NCBI GenBank assembly: GCA_963971535.1
Contig: OZ020599.1
Location: 98,232,356-98,296,355, forward strand
Origin: Notolepis coatsorum
Lineage: Eukaryota; Chordata; Actinopteri; Aulopiformes; Paralepididae
DNA: 64,000 bases
Direction: 5' to 3'
Part shown: in pieces, positions 20,801-30,782 of the stretch
Position numbering within the stretch: the stretch's first letter is position 1
Layout: each line of letters opens with the position of its first letter
Made by a program: the position numbers and the translations under genes
Notes under the pieces: generated by a model
Databases searched by the model: none
Told to the model about the DNA's origin: nothing
What the model saw: only the letters and a program-made list of their open reading frames with translations

Positions 20801-22328
20801 TTTCTGGTCCCGACTGTATATAAAGGCTTAACTTATTGTTGACCCTCTGCCTGTCTGTATTTACCCCCCCTTCCCTAGCTGATCCAGTCCATCACAGGAT
20901 CCTCAGTCTCCCAGAACGTGGTGATTGCCATGTCCGGTATCTCCAAGGTCTTTGCTGGGGAGATTGTAGAAGAAGGTGAGAACGAGAGAAGAGAGCTCTT
21001 CTTTATCAGATCTGAATAGTTTGTTCTCTTGCTATTCAAATATTAGTGTTATCTACCAACATTTTTACTCCGTTACCAGCCTAAGTATCACGATACCGGT
21101 TCTAAAGCGATACCACAATCAAGAAAAGTAATGGAATATAATATTAATGACAGAACATGGAACATTCTTATTTTTTTTTATTAATAAAATAATAGAAAAT
21201 ACGGCATCAGGCTATTATTCTAAAAGTATAGATACTAATAAATTGGGAGTATTGGGACAGTTTTTAACGGCTGGGGTATCGCGATACTTTTCTAGTATCG
21301 GTGTGTGTATCGTGCAAACCCTAGTTGTCATTGTAAACCAGGGGTTCTCAAACCTTTTTATACCATGACCCCATTTTATTTAGGATTTCTTTTGGTGACC
21401 CCACACTTAATGTATTGCGTAATTTCCGGCTACGTGGCGTAGTGGGCAAGGCACTCGCCACGAAATGCTGGAGACGCTGGGCTCGTCAGTTTTCACATTT
21501 GCTTTCAGTTTAGCTGGTCGTCCACAGTAATACACATTGGCCGTATTACGGGGAGGGAAACTGAAGGGTGGGGATCGGGCGTTGTGGAAAGCGACTCCTA
21601 CAGGTCGGTTGGTGCGCCTGCGCAGTAGAATAAGGAAGTGTCGGGGGCAGTGTGTGCCTCCCACGCGTTACTCCTCGCCACTGAGAGATCGAGCTGCGCA
21701 GGTGAAAAGATGCGACTGTTGTTACCTCAAGTACCGGAGGGGACTTGTGCTATGTATGACTTAGTCCACATTGCAGCCGGCTTGTGGGAGGCAAGAAACA
21801 GCGTCCGTGACAGGGGAGGGTTGAATTGGATGATACGAAATTGGGATGGGAGAAAATATAGAAAATGGGAGAAAAAGTGGATAAAAAAAAATGTATTGCG
21901 TAATTTCAACATGGAATTAAGGAATATCAAAATAAAAGAACATGTAGTTGAACTTGATCATGCATATTTATTAGAACATTTTATTACAGCACTATGTTAT
22001 CAATACACATTTATAAAACGAGGCATATTTAGCCAAAATATGTTGCCAGAACATAAAAAATTAAGTTAATTGATATATATATATATTTTTTTTTACTTGC
22101 CAATGCGCTTCACTTACCCACGACCCCACTTTGGGTCGCGACCCATAGTTTGAGAACCGCTGTTGTAAACCAACTGCTTGTCCCCTCTTCACCGCAGCGC
22201 TGGACGTGTGTGAGAAGTGGGGGGAGACGCCTCCTCTGCAGCCCAAGCACATGAGGGAGGCGGTGAGGAGGCTGAAGAGCCGGGAACACAACCCCAACAC
22301 CAAGCACAAGCAGATCCTCTTCCACTGA
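14678..22328 (+). CDS. TAF11: TAF11, TFIID subunit 11 (complete, five coding exons)
   Basis: The coding exons are 14678-14848, 15747-15868, 20534-20621, 20879-20975 and 22198-22328. They sum to 609 nt and encode 202 residues plus TGA, against 211 in human from memory. All introns are GT-AG and every junction phase agrees. TAF11 is a small subunit of the general transcription factor TFIID in the nucleus. Its C-terminal histone fold pairs with TAF13 and contacts TBP. Residues 1-97 are acidic then basic and low in complexity ([15 protein letters not shown], then [15 protein letters not shown]). From about residue 100 the histone-fold region is clear: [66 protein letters not shown]. The ATG at 14678 has a good context (GACAATGG). 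The gene looks intact and lies tail to tail with BLTP3A. Confidence 0.95.
15676..15746 (+). repeat. Half-copy of the 9352-9478 palindromic repeat forming the TAF11 exon-3 acceptor
   Basis: CTCTTTTCTTGACCCTCC, AATCACAACTGTCTCTTCCC and TCGGACAAACAG match the repeat arms at 9352-9478 and 44445-44520, which read CTCTTTTCTTGATCCTCC, AATCACAACTGTCGCTTACC and TCGGACAAACAAAG. The final AG (15745-15746) is the splice acceptor. The functional polypyrimidine tract and AG therefore lie within repeat-derived DNA. Confidence 0.75.
15747..15868 (+). CDS. TAF11: TAF11 exon 3 (residues 58-98)
   Basis: Starts GACGAGTCTATGGCC in phase 0 and ends at CA before the consensus donor GTAAGT, leaving two bases of a Gln codon. 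It encodes [20 protein letters not shown], then a Lys/Glu-rich stretch and EDEIQKMQ, which leads into the histone fold in TAF11 proteins. Confidence 0.93.
16020..16675. repeat. Minisatellite, about 57-bp unit, roughly 12 copies
   Basis: The unit is of the form AGACAAACTAAGATGAAGG, ACATCAGAGGGACATATACC, TCTATCGTATAAAGAGGG. There are two main variants (AAGATGAAGGACATC and AAGGGGAAGGAAATC) and length differences of a few bases. At least two more units follow at 17360-17480 beyond an inserted fragment, so the array was originally continuous. It arose at the end of the L2 reading frame. Confidence 0.9.
16676..17119 (+). pseudogene. Retrotransposon-derived endonuclease-like C-terminal fragment
   Basis: The frame reads [20 protein letters not shown], then [59 protein letters not shown] and [15 protein letters not shown] before TGA. 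Very similar domains recur in teleost and cnidarian retrotransposon-like proteins. The PD-x(n)-VEL pattern suggests a PD-(D/E)xK restriction-like endonuclease fold, although the expected lysine is not evident. The 5' portion is missing and the fragment sits in a minisatellite. The family assignment is tentative. It is the only long, codon-like frame in TAF11 intron 3 and is not a TAF11 exon. Confidence 0.5.
17355..17480. repeat. Continuation of the 57-bp minisatellite
   Basis: Two units (TATAAAGAGGGAGACAAACT type) resume after the inserted fragment, showing that the insertion occurred inside the array. Confidence 0.85.
17992..18060 (+). mobile_element. hAT-like end fragment (CAGGGCTGCAACT)
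   Basis: CAGGGCTGCAACTGACGATT followed by ATTTTG is the terminus of a hAT-type family that also appears at 25666-26528 and 30322-30600. No matching right end is obvious here, so it is a truncated copy. Confidence 0.5.
18480..18944. mobile_element. hAT-like MITE (CAGTGTTTCCC ends)
   Basis: The left end CAGTGTTTCCCATTA and the right end TGTGGGAAACACTG are inverted repeats. Internal text includes GGCGGGCCGCCACAG near the left and CCCACCACAG near the right. The flanks share only TATCC, so the target duplication is not established. Confidence 0.6.
19041..19709. mobile_element. TTAA-target (piggyBac-type) MITE
   Basis: The element at 19045-19705 starts CTGGTTCCCGGCC and ends GGCCGGGAATGTG, flanked by TTAA at 19041-19044 and 19706-19709. 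Near the left end, CCAACCACGGACATGTCCGTG is directly repeated. TTAA target sites are the piggyBac hallmark. No transposase frame is present. Confidence 0.65.
19739..20175. mobile_element. TTAA-target MITE with AGGGGAACTAT ends
   Basis: The element at 19743-20171 starts AGGGGAACTATTTTAC and ends ATAGTTCCCCT, flanked by TTAA on both sides (19739-19742 and 20172-20175). A shorter relative lies at about 59965-60212 inside the L1 3' region (TTCACTGTTTGGTCACTTTT, CTGTGAGTCTATGGAACACC). Confidence 0.7.
20534..20621 (+). CDS. TAF11: TAF11 exon 4 (residues 98-127)
   Basis: The acceptor is GTGTTTTCCAG and the donor is AGG|GTAAGA. It begins with one base completing the Gln codon and encodes [20 protein letters not shown] and AFPKAAIKR, the start of the histone fold. 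Confidence 0.95.
20637..20790 (+). repeat. LINE 3'-end-like repeat in TAF11 intron 4
   Basis: TTACTTTATTGATCCCCTTG, then GGGCAGGGTAATAGCAGAAG and ACATAATACAGGCAAT, matches the inverted sequence at 36590-36690 and the sequence at 63765-63830. It begins only 16 bp after the exon 4 donor. Confidence 0.5.
20879..20975 (+). CDS. TAF11: TAF11 exon 5 (residues 128-160)
   Basis: The acceptor is CCTTCCCTAG and the donor follows GAAGAAG as GTGAGA. It encodes [20 protein letters not shown] and [12 protein letters not shown], the central histone-fold helix, and leaves one base for the next exon. Confidence 0.95.
21331..22170. mobile_element. hAT MITE next to the TAF11 last-exon acceptor, with a nested SINE
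   Basis: The element at 21339-22162 starts CAGGGGTTCTCAAAC and ends GTTTGAGAACCGCTG, flanked by TTGTAAAC at 21331-21338 and 22163-22170. A family-A SINE is inserted at 21426-21890. The element ends 35 bp before the first base of TAF11 exon 6. Confidence 0.9.
21410..21906 (+). mobile_element. SINE family A, copy 5 (intact reference copy)
   Basis: The element at 21426-21890 is flanked by the perfect 16-bp duplication ATGTATTGCGTAATTT (21410-21425, 21891-21906). At 465 bp it shows the whole unit: a tRNA-like head (GGCTACGTGGCGTAGTGGGC), a middle CGACTCCTACAGGTCGGTTG, and a tail TGGGAGAAAAAGTGGATAAA. Confidence 0.9.
22198..22328 (+). CDS. TAF11: TAF11 exon 6 (residues 160-202, stop)
   Basis: The acceptor is CTCTTCACCGCAG. 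It encodes [34 protein letters not shown] and TKHKQILFH before TGA. The terminal basic tail ending in aromatic/His residues fits TAF11. Confidence 0.95.
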
Positions 22329-22643
22329 GTTCCTCTTTCAGAGCGTACGTGAACGTACCGCTTGGCCCCAAACCACTCCACGACAGTTGGGACCAGTTTA
22401 CTACGGTGGTTGGGGAGCACATCTCGATGAAATGGCCCCAAGTTTGCTGAACTGCCCTTTTTTGTGGTCAAGTGCGGTGGCACTGGAGCCATACAGTAAG
22501 ATGTCCATAAGCCATTATCCCCCCCGTGCTGATATGCTGTGACCTGCTAGGTGTGTGGACCGTGTTCCCTTACTGGGTTGTTCAACTCGTGATCAATCTT
22601 CATGATCATGGATATCACAAGAAGGGTTTGTCATGAACAGCGA

Positions 22644-22649
22644 AATAAA
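22644..22649 (+). terminator. Candidate TAF11 polyadenylation signal
   Basis: AATAAA lies 316 bp after the TAF11 stop codon and is the first canonical hexamer in the 3' region. It would give a 3' UTR of about 340 nt. No expression evidence is available. Confidence 0.45.
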
Positions 22650-22669
22650 TCCAAACCTTCAAATTTGAG

Positions 22670-23275
22670 CTTAGAGATGCAGCCTTAACCTTTCAGTTTA
22701 ACGTGTTACTCCTGAGCGTAAACTGTTGATATTGCATGCATATGACACTGCTTTACATGAGCGTAGATATATATCTCTGAGGTCTCCAAAACGTTTTCTT
22801 TAGCTGAAAATACCACTCAGACTATGCATTCTGGCATACCTCTATAACCCCCTGTATCGGTTCTGTTTTCGACACGCTTAAATGCAAATGAGCTGCTCCC
22901 ACTCCCCGTCACGCACCGGAAACTGAGTGAACGATCGAACAAAATTCAAATCAAACTGTCAAACTATAGGCATCGCAGGTCAGCAATTTCATATCGTATC
23001 TCCCTCTTAAAATGTTGTCGGAAACATATTTTAGGTTCAAACTTTGGTTGGAAATGTTTATGGGCAAGCCGGCATTTTGTACAGGTGTGTTTTTCACTCG
23101 GAACACTCGAGGATCATGCGTTCCAAGGAGCTTCTTGGCGTGACATCACATAAAGACGGAAATCCAAACGACTCGTTAAAAGGCACAGTTTCTGAATATG
23201 GGCTGTGTGCGAAATCTGACTGGGTTGTCTCACTTCACAGGTTGAGTTAGTAGGCCCAAAAGTATGATGTGCACA
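22670..23275. other. Intergenic, no gene seen
   Basis: Unique-looking DNA without a supported frame or repeat boundary. Confidence 0.4.
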
Positions 23276-23277
23276 TT

Positions 23278-23460
23278 TAACCCTTTCACTGCCACACGAC
23301 AGAAGGTTAACCCTTTACTATCACAACACCGACGGCGACCGTTGGTTGTGTGATAGTAAAGGGTTAACCTTCTGTCGTGTGACAGTGAAAGGGTTAACCT
23401 GTGTATTGTCGCAGTGAAAGGGTTAACCGTTTGGTAGTGCAGCAGTGAAAGGGTTAAGCA
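23278..23460. repeat. TTAACCCTTT-type repeat cluster with palindrome
   Basis: Units such as TTAACCCTTTCACTGCCACA and the complementary CAGTGAAAGGGTTAACC occur in both orientations. They form a palindrome centred near 23335, followed by three direct inverted-sense units. The same unit builds the large array at 38457-39395. Confidence 0.8.
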
Positions 23461-23839
23461 CTGGACAAGTGAGTTATCCATAATAATGGGACCTTTACGC
23501 TGAGTTGGAAGTATATTACGGGATGTAAATGTGATGTTTTATTATTTTATTTCATTTTATAGTGTGAAATTAGAAATGGCAACCCCTCCCCCAGAGTCTT
23601 GTGCGTTGTGCCACGTATAATGAGAGTTGATTCATGCCTCAGTAAAGACGTTCTACACCAAAAGCCAGGGGCCTTTTTGTAAAATGTTTTTGTAAAATCT
23701 TTGTACCGTACCATGAAGCTCATGCTGTTTGAATTATAGAAAAAGTATACACACTTTGTTGATTTGTATATCATCACATATAGGGAACTAGAAGAAGGTA
23801 CTCCATAGAGCGCAGACCTTCACATGCAACACGTTGCTG

Positions 23840-23905
23840 GGTAGATGACAGAAACAAGAGTTGCCGGTCTGAACAGACCCAGGCGATGAAAGTGAGGCTT
23901 TAGAC
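23840..23905 (+). repeat. Left copy of a flanking direct duplication
   Basis: GGGTAGATGACAGAAACAAG through AAAGTGAGGCTTTAG recurs, slightly diverged, at 25173-25238 on the other side of the MITE. The repeat is about 66 bp, too long to be a transposon target duplication. Confidence 0.75.
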
Positions 23906-25172
23906 CAGGGGTTCTCAAACTTTTTTATACCACGACCCCCTTTTATTTAAGATTTTCTTTGGCAACCCCACACTTAACACTTTGAGTGCCAAGGGTCCGG
24001 TGCCCCGGAACCCCGTTGCGTGCCAACACCCACTTCAATGATAGAGCTCTCATATTTGCGAACGCATAAAGTATATCTTAAATTATGGCTGTGTATAATA
24101 TGGCCGTCGCTTATCAATGACTTGTTTGCAGTCAACATTGTCGAAACGGATTGTTTTTTAATAGGTTCATTTCCGTTTTATACCATTTTGAAAAACGCTC
24201 GTTTTTTTTTAACTTTCAGAAGATTCTGTGATAATCGCCCTTTACTGGAATATACTGGAATACACAAACTGTAATTTTTCTGCCTATTTATGAATCGTTT
24301 TCAAATAAACGCTAGATTATCGATAGTATATGTGTACTTATGCACGTTATAGAAGCGGGCTGAAAAATCGATTATCGATTATTCCTGATCAGCACACACA
24401 CGCACACACACACACACACATAGGGCCCACGTTGATATATCTGTGAAAAAAGCTCTGATTATCCCAAGACTGGTAAAATAGATTCCTTACCTCAGATCAG
24501 ATGTTCTCCAAAAAGATTATTCCAATTCCTGATCGCCATTCCAAATATCGATCGCGTTTATTGATCCAACGCTGGGTACTGGAAACACACATTATCCGCT
24601 GTTCTGGTGGTCGGCGATGACTTCGATCGTCTCCGGTTACTTGTCTGACAAGTAAAATGTGGAAGCAGGACTTTTTTTTCTCCATGCGTTTCATTCAATC
24701 CAATCCAAAGGGGTGCAGTACCATCCGGAGAGACGATAGGGGGCGGTATTTTCCCAATGGAGCTCAGAGAGAGTTCCAGTGGTAACGTGAGGCTAGATTG
24801 ATGAAATATGAATGGAAATCGCTAATAAAAAAAAAACGATCAAAAACGAGATCTCTCGTCTCTCTGGCACTCTACGGTTGGCATGAACTAATGAGAAATG
24901 TCGTCGTTGGCACTCAAAGTGTTAATGTATAGCGTAATTTCAACGTGGAATTAAGGAATATCAAAATAAAAGCACACGTTGAACTTGATCATGCATATTA
25001 AATTTTAATCAATACACATTTATAAAACTAGGCATATTTAGCCTAAATATGTTGCCAGAACATAAACAAATTATAGTTTTTTTTTTTTTTTTTTACTTGC
25101 AAATGCGTGACCCCACTGTCACCTACCCACGACCCCACTTTGGGTCGCGACCCGTAGTTTGAGAACTGTTGG
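23906..25172. mobile_element. hAT MITE (same family as 21339-22162) with nested TTAA MITE
   Basis: Starts CAGGGGTTCTCAAACTTTTT and ends GTTTGAGAACTGTTG, and shares the internal text CCCACTTTGGGTCGCGACCC with the TAF11 copy. It is interrupted at 23978-24921 by a TTAA-flanked element. A simple 8-bp duplication is not visible at its ends. Confidence 0.75.
23974..24925. mobile_element. piggyBac-type MITE (CACTTTGAGTGCC ends)
   Basis: The element at 23978-24921 begins CACTTTGAGTGCCAAG and ends GTTGGCACTCAAAGTG, with TTAA on both sides (23974-23977, 24922-24925). A TTAA site plus a C-A/C-CTTT-x-x-x-TGCC terminus is the usual form of vertebrate piggyBac-like ends. No transposase frame was seen in its 944 bp. 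Confidence 0.8.
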
Positions 25173-25660
25173 GGTAGATGACAGAAACAAAGAGTTGCCA
25201 GTATTGTCAGTCTCAACAGACCCAGGTGATGAAAGTGAGGCTTTAGGGGATATTGCAATCTTGACCATTACTTCTTGAGATATCTTCTCAGTTTGGGTGA
25301 CCGGTCACATGATCACCACAATTCTTCCCCTTTGGGGTCAGTAATGTGCAGTAAAGTTCATGGCAATCTGGCCATTACTTAGAGATATATTGCAGACAGT
25401 CCCACAAAATTTTAGCCTGATGGTGGTGCCAGAGTAAAGGTCATGGGGTCACCGAAATCAGTGAGGTTCTTCCTCCTGGGGTCATGAATGTGCACAGCGG
25501 AATTCATGGCAATCGTGCCTTTCTGAGATAAGGTGAGAACAGATACACATACATGACCGAAAACATAACCTCTCTCTAATTACAAGTTATTCTGAACTGC
25601 CACGTGAGTCATGTTTGAATCCCTATATTTTAAGAGGTAACACCTAGTCATTGTCACATC
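25173..25660. other. Right copy of the 66-bp duplication, then unannotated DNA
   Basis: The first 66 bp repeat 23840-23905. The rest shows no gene. Phrases such as GGCAATCTGGCCATTACTTA and GGCAATCGTGCC repeat loosely, hinting at an old repeat. Confidence 0.4.
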
Positions 25661-26536
25661 ACACTGTAGGGCTGCAACAACTAATCAATTGTAAAAATAG
25701 TTGGCAAACAATTTTTACAATAGATTAGTTGGGTCTATGTTACGCTACACCTCCATGGCCTGTTGAAGCCATTTGATGTATAGCAAAGCCTGTGTTGTTT
25801 TATGTTTTTCTTATTTAAACTGTTCAGCTCCTTTCATACTGAAGACTTGACTGAAGGTTTTTGTTAAATAAATACAAATAAAAAAAATTTGTTTTGCACT
25901 CTTGATGTCTATAGGCATACATTTACGTTTGATTGTTTTATAATTGTCAATTTGCAAGTTGTTTAAAAGAGCATTGTATCTCGCCTGTTCGAATCCAGCT
26001 CACAGCTCCGGGGTTGTCACCAACTTGGCTGGCCGTTCACACTAATACAATTCGCAGTATTAGGGTGGGAGAAGCTGGCGGGGTGGGTCCGGGTCGTTGT
26101 AAACAGCGACTCCTACAGTTCGGTCGGGGCGCCTGCTAAGTGCGGATAGGATCTAAGGGCGGTAGTGTGATCCTTCCACACGTTACACGCTCTGAGAGAG
26201 TCTGCGCTGCCAGGTGAAAAGAAGCGGTTGATTGGCTAGACGTGTGTCAGAGGAAGCACGTGATAGCCTCCACTCTCCCAGACCGACTGTGGGGGGTAAG
26301 TGCGCAGCGACCAGGAATTGGCATAACGACTAACATTGGGATGGGAGAAAATCGGAGGAAAAAGGAGGGGGAAAAAGATAAAAAAAAAAAAAAGCATTGT
26401 ACGACAAAGTATAACGTTTAGGTTTTTACATAGAATTTAGCTTTTTTTGCTTTATCTGGTCGATCGATAAATCTTTTCAATAATCGATAGATTAATCGAC
26501 TATCAAAATAGTCGTTAGTTGCAGCCTTATCACAAT
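25658..26536. mobile_element. hAT-like element (GGGCTGCAAC ends) with nested SINE
   Basis: The left end GTAGGGCTGCAACAACTAAT (from 25666) and the right end TAGTCGTTAGTTGCAGCCTT (to 26528) are inverted. The flanks ATCACACT and ATCACAAT differ at one base, consistent with an aged 8-bp hAT duplication. A 5'-truncated family-A SINE occupies about 25979-26396. Confidence 0.7.
25979..26396 (+). mobile_element. SINE family A, copy 6 (5'-truncated)
   Basis: Begins within the head (CTCGCCTGTTCGAATCCAGC), continues through AACAGCGACTCCTACAGTTC and ends in an A-rich tail. AGCATTGTA occurs on both sides, giving a short target duplication. Confidence 0.75.
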
Positions 26537-26984
26537 GGTCTATCCAGGTCACATGGTTTATGATCTCAATAAGATATGTAGTCAATCCAAACTGCTTAAG
26601 GCTATCAGGTGCACATAGCAAGAAATATCAGTTCTCAAACTGAGGGTTCTCGCTATAAACGGTGTTGGAGACGATGACCTGATGCTGAAATGTTTTTATT
26701 GTCCATGAATTTAAGCAATAGCTTGTCCGTCCTTTTCAGAGAGAATTTGTTGCGTCTTCAGATTAACATGCATCACATTGGGTGTGGCGAGGCTAAACCA
26801 ATTATTTTAGTTCATCTTACTTAAGAAAATATCTTTGTTGAAACAAAACACTGCATGGAATCAGGGTTTTATAAGAAAATACCAAGTGGAGTCTTTAACC
26901 CTTGACCTGCTGTCAATCTTCCATTGATGGGGAGACAAAGTGAACCTCGACATGTGAAGACCTTCATTGAGAGACATGTCGACA

Positions 26985-27130
26985 CGTTCGATTCCCGCTC
27001 CTCCCGGGCAGCATGTCGAAGTGTCCTTTGAGCAACACTTAACCCCTAATTGCTCCCAATGTGCAGGTTGGCACCTTGCATGGTTGCCTCCGCCATCAGT
27101 GTGTGAATGAATGTGAGGAACAAAATTGTA
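26985..27130 (-). mobile_element. tRNA-head SINE (family B), partial copy 3
   Basis: Contains CGATTCCCGCTCCTCCCGGG, TGCTCCCAATGTGCAGGTTG and CACCTTGCATGGTTGCC, the middle of the family seen at 11382-11640. Both ends are truncated. Confidence 0.6.
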
Positions 27131-27384
27131 AAGTTAGGAACAACTGGCACACATCACATTTACAGGAATGTTGATTAATGTGCATTCTCCCTGCAGATAA
27201 TTAAATACTGATCTCATGACTTGGCACCAAAACCTAAAAAAAGCTATAGAATATTATAGTACATTTTGTGGCGTCCTGTCGGCTGTCGATCCAATTCTAA
27301 TTAAATGTAAATGTACACCTATTGTGTGGGTTGATCCTTTTCATTCCAATGGTAACAGCGAATTCATGTGTTTTCACTACTGTG

Positions 27385-27470
27385 CAGATTATGAGGTGGC
27401 AGGATGAAGGGATCCCAACCAGATTGATGAGGTGGCAGGATGAAGGGATCCCAACCAGATTGATGGGACC
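27385..27470. repeat. Short tandem duplication
   Basis: Two adjacent copies of a 36-bp unit beginning GAGGTGGCAGGATGAAGGGA and ending CCAACCAGATTGAT. It lies just upstream of the TTAACCC-type cluster. Confidence 0.85.
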
Positions 27471-27499
27471 GTTTAGGTCCTGAATATTTCATGATACCC

Positions 27500-27750
27500 A
27501 TTAACCCTTTCACTACCAAATGGTTAACCCTTCCACTGCAACAATACAGGTTAACCATTTCACTGCCACAATAAATGGTTAACCCGTTCACTACCACACT
27601 ACAGAAGGTTAACCCTTTCACTGCCACACAACAAAGGGTTAACCCTTTCACTGCCACACAACAAAGGGTTAACCCTTTCACTACCACACCGTCTGTAGTG
27701 TGGTAGTGAAAGGGTTAACCTTCTGTAGTGTGGTAGTGAAAGGGTTAATG
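27500..27750. repeat. TTAACCCTTTCACT-type repeat array with inversion
   Basis: About six units of TTAACCCTTTCACTGCCACA type run in one orientation. Two units of the complement (GGTAGTGAAAGGGTTAACC) follow after a central CACACCGTCTGTAGTGTGG. This palindromic layout resembles 23278-23460 and the start of 38457-39395. Confidence 0.85.
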
Positions 27751-30320
27751 TGTTGACAGAGTAAATCCCATTCACAAAGATGAAGAAAAAAGAAAGGCAC
27801 CACACATAAATAATAATGTTCAGCTGTTTTAATTTGTTCACTTTTCCCACATTACTACTTGGTTCATAGAACCAATTTCATATTAGTCATACTCAATGAA
27901 GTGATAACGATACAAAAAATTCAACGAAAGAAATTCTAAACAGGTGTTGAGCAAATGACACAAGAATACTGTTAAAAGGAGGGGCCTTAATCATTAAGGA
28001 AGGTCTCACAGGAACTCGTCTGCAATCCGTTGAGGTGATTCACATTAAAAACAAGTCCAGTTATGTCCAGTGAACGTACCACACATGGAGTGCAAATAAT
28101 CCACAAGGCATAAAGCACAAAAACAATCATTTCAATATACATGCATCCGCCCACCAAAGCCAAGGGCTCTGCCAAGTCATTCAGAAAAGTGACCGAATAA
28201 GACGCACCCCCTCCAAGGGAGCACTGCCTAGCTATGCCCTTCTTTTTGCAATGACACACTGGGAAAGGGTTGTTGTTTTGGTAACCCCGACCTGCTTTCG
28301 AGTGCCAAAGGAAGTGTAAAATGACAGGTTGTTGTTGTGTGGACAAGAGCTTCAGAGCACCAGTCTGTGTGCTAAGTGGGATACATACCCCACTGGGCTA
28401 AAAAGCCTTAGAGGATGAGGTTTAAGGGGGGGGGGGGGTTGGACAAGCTCTAGTCTACAGTGTAGAGCCTACCACACTCCAGTCACACCATTTCCAACAT
28501 TGTTCTCTTGTCTACTAAGGCCATGCAAAAACAAACCAGTAATACAAATAAAAAAACAGGATAAGTATTATTTAACGGCAGTTGAGGTGGTTAAAGCAGC
28601 AGCTCTGCTTTGTTACATGGTGACCCACGGCAAGGTTTCAAATACACATGCATGCAGAGGAGGAGAAATCAACAACACATTAAAAAGAACATAGTCTGTT
28701 TTCTTTTGATACTCATATTATTTCACCATCACAAAGGGTCTCCAATAACTTTCTCAGGCTTTCGGGAAGTCTCCATGATCTCTATTGCTTCAATATTTCA
28801 TATTCCATGGAATGCAAAGCCATGATTCATACATGCATCTTTCAGGGCAACCAGAGGAACATACTCATGTGGCGAGACATGGCGTTTCTCGGCCACCAGA
28901 GGGCTCCCAAGTACACTTATAAGTGGGACACAATACTGAGTGAGAACCGACAAAAGGTTAATACATTTCTAGAGCCATAATAGTTTATGCAACGTTTACA
29001 GTTAACAGGCTCTAGAGATTTTTGCAAAAACAAGGACCAAGTCTTGCATTGATTCAACGTACGACTTCCGAGGGCAAAATATTGCATCACTCAGTGCTTC
29101 GGCAACAGAACCTTAGAAATACAAATGTGTTTTTTTCAAAGATACTTTCATACAAACTATTTCAATGAACTAAGTTACATGTTAAATTATAAAAAGAAAA
29201 GAAAAACACATGGATATTTTTTGCATACGCAGGTGATGCATTTTTGTAAACCAAGCCACCATTGTCTGTTTCACAAAAAAACAACAATATGAATATAGAA
29301 AAGTAAGGTGATATGCAACTATAAAAACAACAAATATAGAAAAGTAAAGGTGATATAACTACAAATTGGCAACCGGCTCCAATGCAGAGTTCAATCATGA
29401 TGACTTTTCAGAGATCGGGATTATTTTTAGGAGAATGTAAATCTTTTATAATGAATTTGGAAATGTACACACAACACATCTTGTGTGTTTACTATGTACA
29501 TCATCAGTACTGTATAATTTGTGATCCAATTTCCTTAGTGTATGATATACCTTCAAGACACAGATGAATAAAGAAATAAAGTAAATTCTTTTTTTTTATA
29601 TAAATAGAACAACAACTACACCTACTTCCAAGATCAGTTTGATTATTATTATTATTATTATTATTATTAACGGACCACTCTTCACCCATGAATGTGAGCA
29701 AGGAAGGTAAGATCGGCGTACCCACTACGCAGGGTGTTTCCCGGTGAGCTATAAAAAGGTTTTAAGGAGATTAAATAATATAACCGATAGCTGGAATACC
29801 CCTGAGGCTCTTTAGGCCACATGGACTTCCAGCTTGGATTAAAACACTAACCCCATTCAAATACTGTAATTACTGTAACAGACTCCTCCATGACCACGGT
29901 AGTAATACAACAGACACATGGCTCATGTGGACACGCACGCGCGAGCGCACACACACACACCTTACTGTAACAAGACATTACAAATATTGCTTAACAAAGA
30001 ACAAAATAACACTGGGGGAGTGATTTGTAACACGGTGATGAGGCGACTGAGAAGCGCGTGGAGAAGGAACTGTAACAGAGCGCTCAGTGCGGTACCGTTT
30101 CTAAACCCAAGTGCATTCAAGTGTCCCTACTCTTCTTTTCATTATACGATATCTTAACTCGGGTGAAACCTTGAGAAGCAGCAAATAATACTAATAGTCC
30201 TATTCATAAAGCACTTTCAAATGAACCCTTGTGCGGTGTTTGTTAAACACGCAAATCATTAATTAACTGACAGCACTCTGTCTTAGTGCATGTGTTAAAA
30301 AAAAAACGTTTAAAAGCTAG
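27751..30320. other. Repeat-poor region, possibly BLTP3A 3' UTR or intergenic
   Basis: About 2.6 kb without transposon signatures, apart from a G run at 28428-28439, a CA run at 29948-29960 and a (TTA)n run at 29642-29670. No frame is supported. Its low repeat content next to the BLTP3A 3' end would fit a long 3' UTR, but no polyadenylation site can be assigned with confidence. Confidence 0.3.
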
Positions 30321-30321
30321 G

Positions 30322-30600
30322 GCTGCAACAACTAATCCATTATTTCTAATCCAACAATTTTTTATAATGGATTAGTTGGGTCTATGCTACACCTCCATGG
30401 CCTGTTGTTGAAGCCATTTGATGTATAGCAAACGCCTGCGTTGTGTTTTCAATCCAGACTGGGCTTAAGGCTATTAGGTGCACATAGCAAGAAATATCAC
30501 TTATCAAACAACGAGGGTTCTCGCTATAAAAGGTGTTGGTGACAATGACCTGATGCTGATATGTTCTTATCTTCCATGAATTAAAGAATTTAAGGGCCCC
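30322..30600 (+). mobile_element. Partial hAT-like element copy (GGGCTGCAAC family)
   Basis: AGGGCTGCAACAACTAATCC is followed by sequence matching 25700-25800. Then AGGTGCACATAGCAAGAAAT through ATGACCTGATGCTG matches 26605-26690, outside the right end of the other copy. The family is therefore larger than the 25666-26528 unit, or the two loci share a wider duplication. Confidence 0.55.
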
Positions 30601-30782
30601 GCTGACCTGAACAGGAACACAACAGATCTACAGTATGTTACGGCCATGGATCCACTCAGCATGAATAAAATAGGTCTACTTAGCTTCATGAGAGCCTCTT
30701 TGTTAAACCCACGGACTCTAGAAAACTAGTGGTTTTGCATAGCATGCCGGACCGTTGCTAGTGGTTTGTAAAAAAGTAACCA

